From Sphingomonas sp. (GTDB lineage: Bacteria > Pseudomonadota > Alphaproteobacteria > Sphingomonadales > Sphingomonadaceae), in contig JAFOMG010000023.1 in assembly GCA_017418975.1 (NCBI GenBank), positions 17,095-81,094 on the forward strand: DNA of 64,000 bases, read 5' to 3'. The notes beneath the pieces are model-generated. The model had not been told where the DNA came from and ran no database searches. It saw only the letters and a program-made list of their open reading frames with translations. Below, in pieces: positions 62,916 through 64,000 of this stretch. Numbering within the stretch: the first letter of the stretch is position 1; every line of letters starts with the position of its first letter. The translations under genes and the position numbers were made by a program.

Positions 62916-63731
62916 GTGGGGAGCGAACTCGCTTGCGGTGGGCGGCGGTTGGCGCGAAGGAGGCATGGTTCGAACGTCGAGGGCCTTGATATCGTCGATC
63001 TCACCCAGCGGATTGCGCAGCTGCGTTCGGCCCTGGCCGGGACGGGCTATGTGCATGTCGATGCCGCCAGCTTCCGGGAAATGGCCGGCGCGACCGAGGC
63101 CGGCGCGTTCGGGAGCTTCGCCGACCATTGGGGCGATCTCGAGCCCGACAGGTTCATGGCCGATGGCGGGCGCTATCGCCGCCGCCGGCACGCGGCGTTC
63201 GCGCTGCGCGACACGGCCGCGCTCCGCAAGCCCGACCAGCCCCATTTCCAGAGCAGCGCCTATAACCCGCTGAACGGCGATGTGGAGCGATGGTTCGCCC
63301 CCGCCACTAAGGCCCTGGTCCGCCATCCGATCCTGCGAAACCTGTTCGCGCTTTGCACGCCGCTCTTCTCCGCGCTCGAGGGCGGCGGCGCCGATCTTGA
63401 ATGGGATGGCGAGCTTCATCAGTTCCGGATCGAGGCGTTGGGAGCCGAGCTCGGATTGCCGACGCCGGAAGGCATGCATCGCGACGGCGTCGACTGGGTG
63501 CTGGTCATGCTGGTCGCTCGCGCCAATGTCGCGGCGGGCATGACCGAGATCCTCGACGAAACCGGCCGCCGCGACAGTTTCGTCCTGTCCGAGCCGGGCG
63601 AGGCGGTCCTGCTGGATGACCGGCGCATCCGGCACGGCGTCACCGCGATCCGGGCACTGGATCCGGCCCGGGCCGCCTATCGCGATGTGCTGGTGATGAC
63701 CTGGCGCCGATCCGGCCCGGCATCCGGATAG
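62916..63731 (+). CDS. 2OG-Fe(II) dioxygenase family protein (2OG-Fe_Oxy_2)
   Basis: Up to 271 residues if the in-frame GTG at 62916 is used; conserved sequence starts only near VDLTQRIAQLRSALAGTGYV (about 62990). The Fe-binding HxD is in EGMHRDGVDWVLVMLV, with the family's ARANVAAGMTEI afterwards; the distal His (IRHGVTAI) and the 2-oxoglutarate Arg (YRDVLVMTWRR) follow. Similar bacterial enzymes hydroxylate free amino acids. An odd feature: the best ribosome-binding site (GAAGGAGG, 62956-62963) is one base from an ATG at 62965 that reads a different frame. The start is therefore uncertain, or a small indel is present. Confidence 0.75.
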   Translation: MGSELACGGRRLARRRHGSNVEGLDIVDLTQRIAQLRSALAGTGYVHVDAASFREMAGATEAGAFGSFADHWGDLEPDRFMADGGRYRRRRHAAFALRDTAALRKPDQPHFQSSAYNPLNGDVERWFAPATKALVRHPILRNLFALCTPLFSALEGGGADLEWDGELHQFRIEALGAELGLPTPEGMHRDGVDWVLVMLVARANVAAGMTEILDETGRRDSFVLSEPGEAVLLDDRRIRHGVTAIRALDPARAAYRDVLVMTWRRSGPASG

Positions 63732-63988
63732 GGGATCCGCTCGGCGCGGCCTTTTGGCGGCACTGGTTCTCGTCAATACTCTTGGCTGCCGTCCATGGCG
63801 GCCCTGCCTTGCCCCGATATGCGCCATCGAAATCGGGATGTTGCAGTGTTGGATTTATCGTGGAAACAAACTTGAATTGTCTTGAGAAAAAGGGAGTAGC
63901 CGGGTTCGCATATCTTTCGCGCCCTGTTCTTGGGTGCGGTATTTTTCCGTATTGATTCAATTCATTAAATGGAAATCGGGGAGGGCAT
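63732..63988 (+). other. AT-richer leader region before the last gene
   Basis: Bases 63820-63975 are noticeably richer in A and T than the rest of the window (e.g. CTTGAATTGTCTTGAG, TATTGATTCAATTCATTAAA). I see no coding sequence in it and no clear terminator for the dioxygenase gene; a promoter and leader for the following gene is the likely content. Confidence 0.4.
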
Positions 63989-64000
63989 ATGCGTCTTCGC
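63989..64000 (+). CDS. Start of a gene running off the window
   Basis: ATG 63989 is preceded by GGGGAGGG at a proper distance and followed by MRLR; only four codons are visible, so nothing can be said of the product beyond a basic N-terminus, as in many signal peptides. Confidence 0.5.

Noticed and set aside
62956-62968. GAAGGAGG plus ATG as the start of a separate small gene
   Set aside because: The spacing of one base is too short for initiation, and the frame gives a low-complexity peptide overlapping the dioxygenase.
60672-63827. A 1051-codon minus-strand frame under nagF, nagE and the dioxygenase gene
   Set aside because: Antisense shadow of real PTS genes, with no start signal and no recognisable domain.

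Overview
The window is GC-rich and densely coded, typical of a chromosome from the Sphingomonadales (Sphingomonas or a close relative, Alphaproteobacteria). The signs are a CarD regulator, FdxA and an SUV3-like helicase close together, large TonB-dependent receptors, DUF177, a ubiquinol-cytochrome c chaperone, a TIGR02186/TauE pair, and many ATGA/GTGA start-stop overlaps. I see no rRNA, tRNA, CRISPR array, insertion sequence or prophage. Coding covers well over 90% of the window, and no stretch above 300 bases lacks a gene.

Layout. 1-6.4 kb: C-terminal 60% of glutamate synthase GltB (cut by the window edge), a TauE/SafE exporter with its TIGR02186 partner, and a HerA/DUF87 ATPase. 6.4-8.9 kb (minus): an NfrB-like membrane glycosyltransferase overlapping a barrel-like gene that is split by a frameshift. 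9.0-17.0 kb: a bacterial alpha-2-macroglobulin (1919 aa, CLEQ thioester) overlapping pbpC. 17.2-20.7 kb: bamE, a cytochrome bc1 chaperone, DUF177, a small P-loop ATPase, a conserved unknown and a TetR regulator. The TetR gene is divergent from a TonB receptor plus MFS transporter pair (20.8-24.5 kb), with a clear promoter/operator between them. 24.7-28.5 kb: prfC, an aldose-1-epimerase-like protein, an SDR and a small membrane protein. 28.7-32.9 kb (minus): rpmI-rplT, a strong terminator, then pheS-pheT. 33.1-36.8 kb: hisN, an outer-membrane phospholipase A, a secreted peroxiredoxin and a diguanylate cyclase. 36.8-37.2 kb: a sigma-54-type promoter with an upstream inverted repeat, followed by two tiny membrane ORFs (35 and 31 aa). 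37.4-41.1 kb (minus): a YbhB-like protein, a GST-like protein, a small exported protein and an M23 peptidase. 41.3-46.1 kb: SUV3-like helicase, S4 protein, fdxA, a Sel1 protein (minus) and carD. 46.2-50.3 kb: two DUF2807 exported proteins, pdeM, a lipoprotein and an M20 peptidase.

50.5-62.9 kb is a complete N-acetylglucosamine/chitooligosaccharide utilisation locus. On the minus strand a GntR/UTRA regulator, an NagB-II-type SIS deaminase and NagA form an operon. Divergent from it are a large TonB-dependent receptor, a GH20 hexosaminidase, a fused EIIA-HPr-EI protein (NagF type) and a GlcNAc EIICB (NagE type). The inferred route is outer-membrane uptake, periplasmic hydrolysis, PEP-dependent phosphorylating import to GlcNAc-6-P, deacetylation by NagA, then deamination and isomerisation to fructose-6-P. 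Paired TACCA-rich motifs flank the divergent promoter region.

The window ends with a 2OG-Fe dioxygenase-like gene with an awkward start and an AT-richer leader before the first codons of another gene.

The most novel-looking elements are the sigma-54-type promoter driving two microproteins, the frameshifted gene next to the NfrB-like transferase, the second EIIB-like domain of NagE that lacks the phosphocysteine, and the operator-like repeats at the TetR/TonB and Nag loci.
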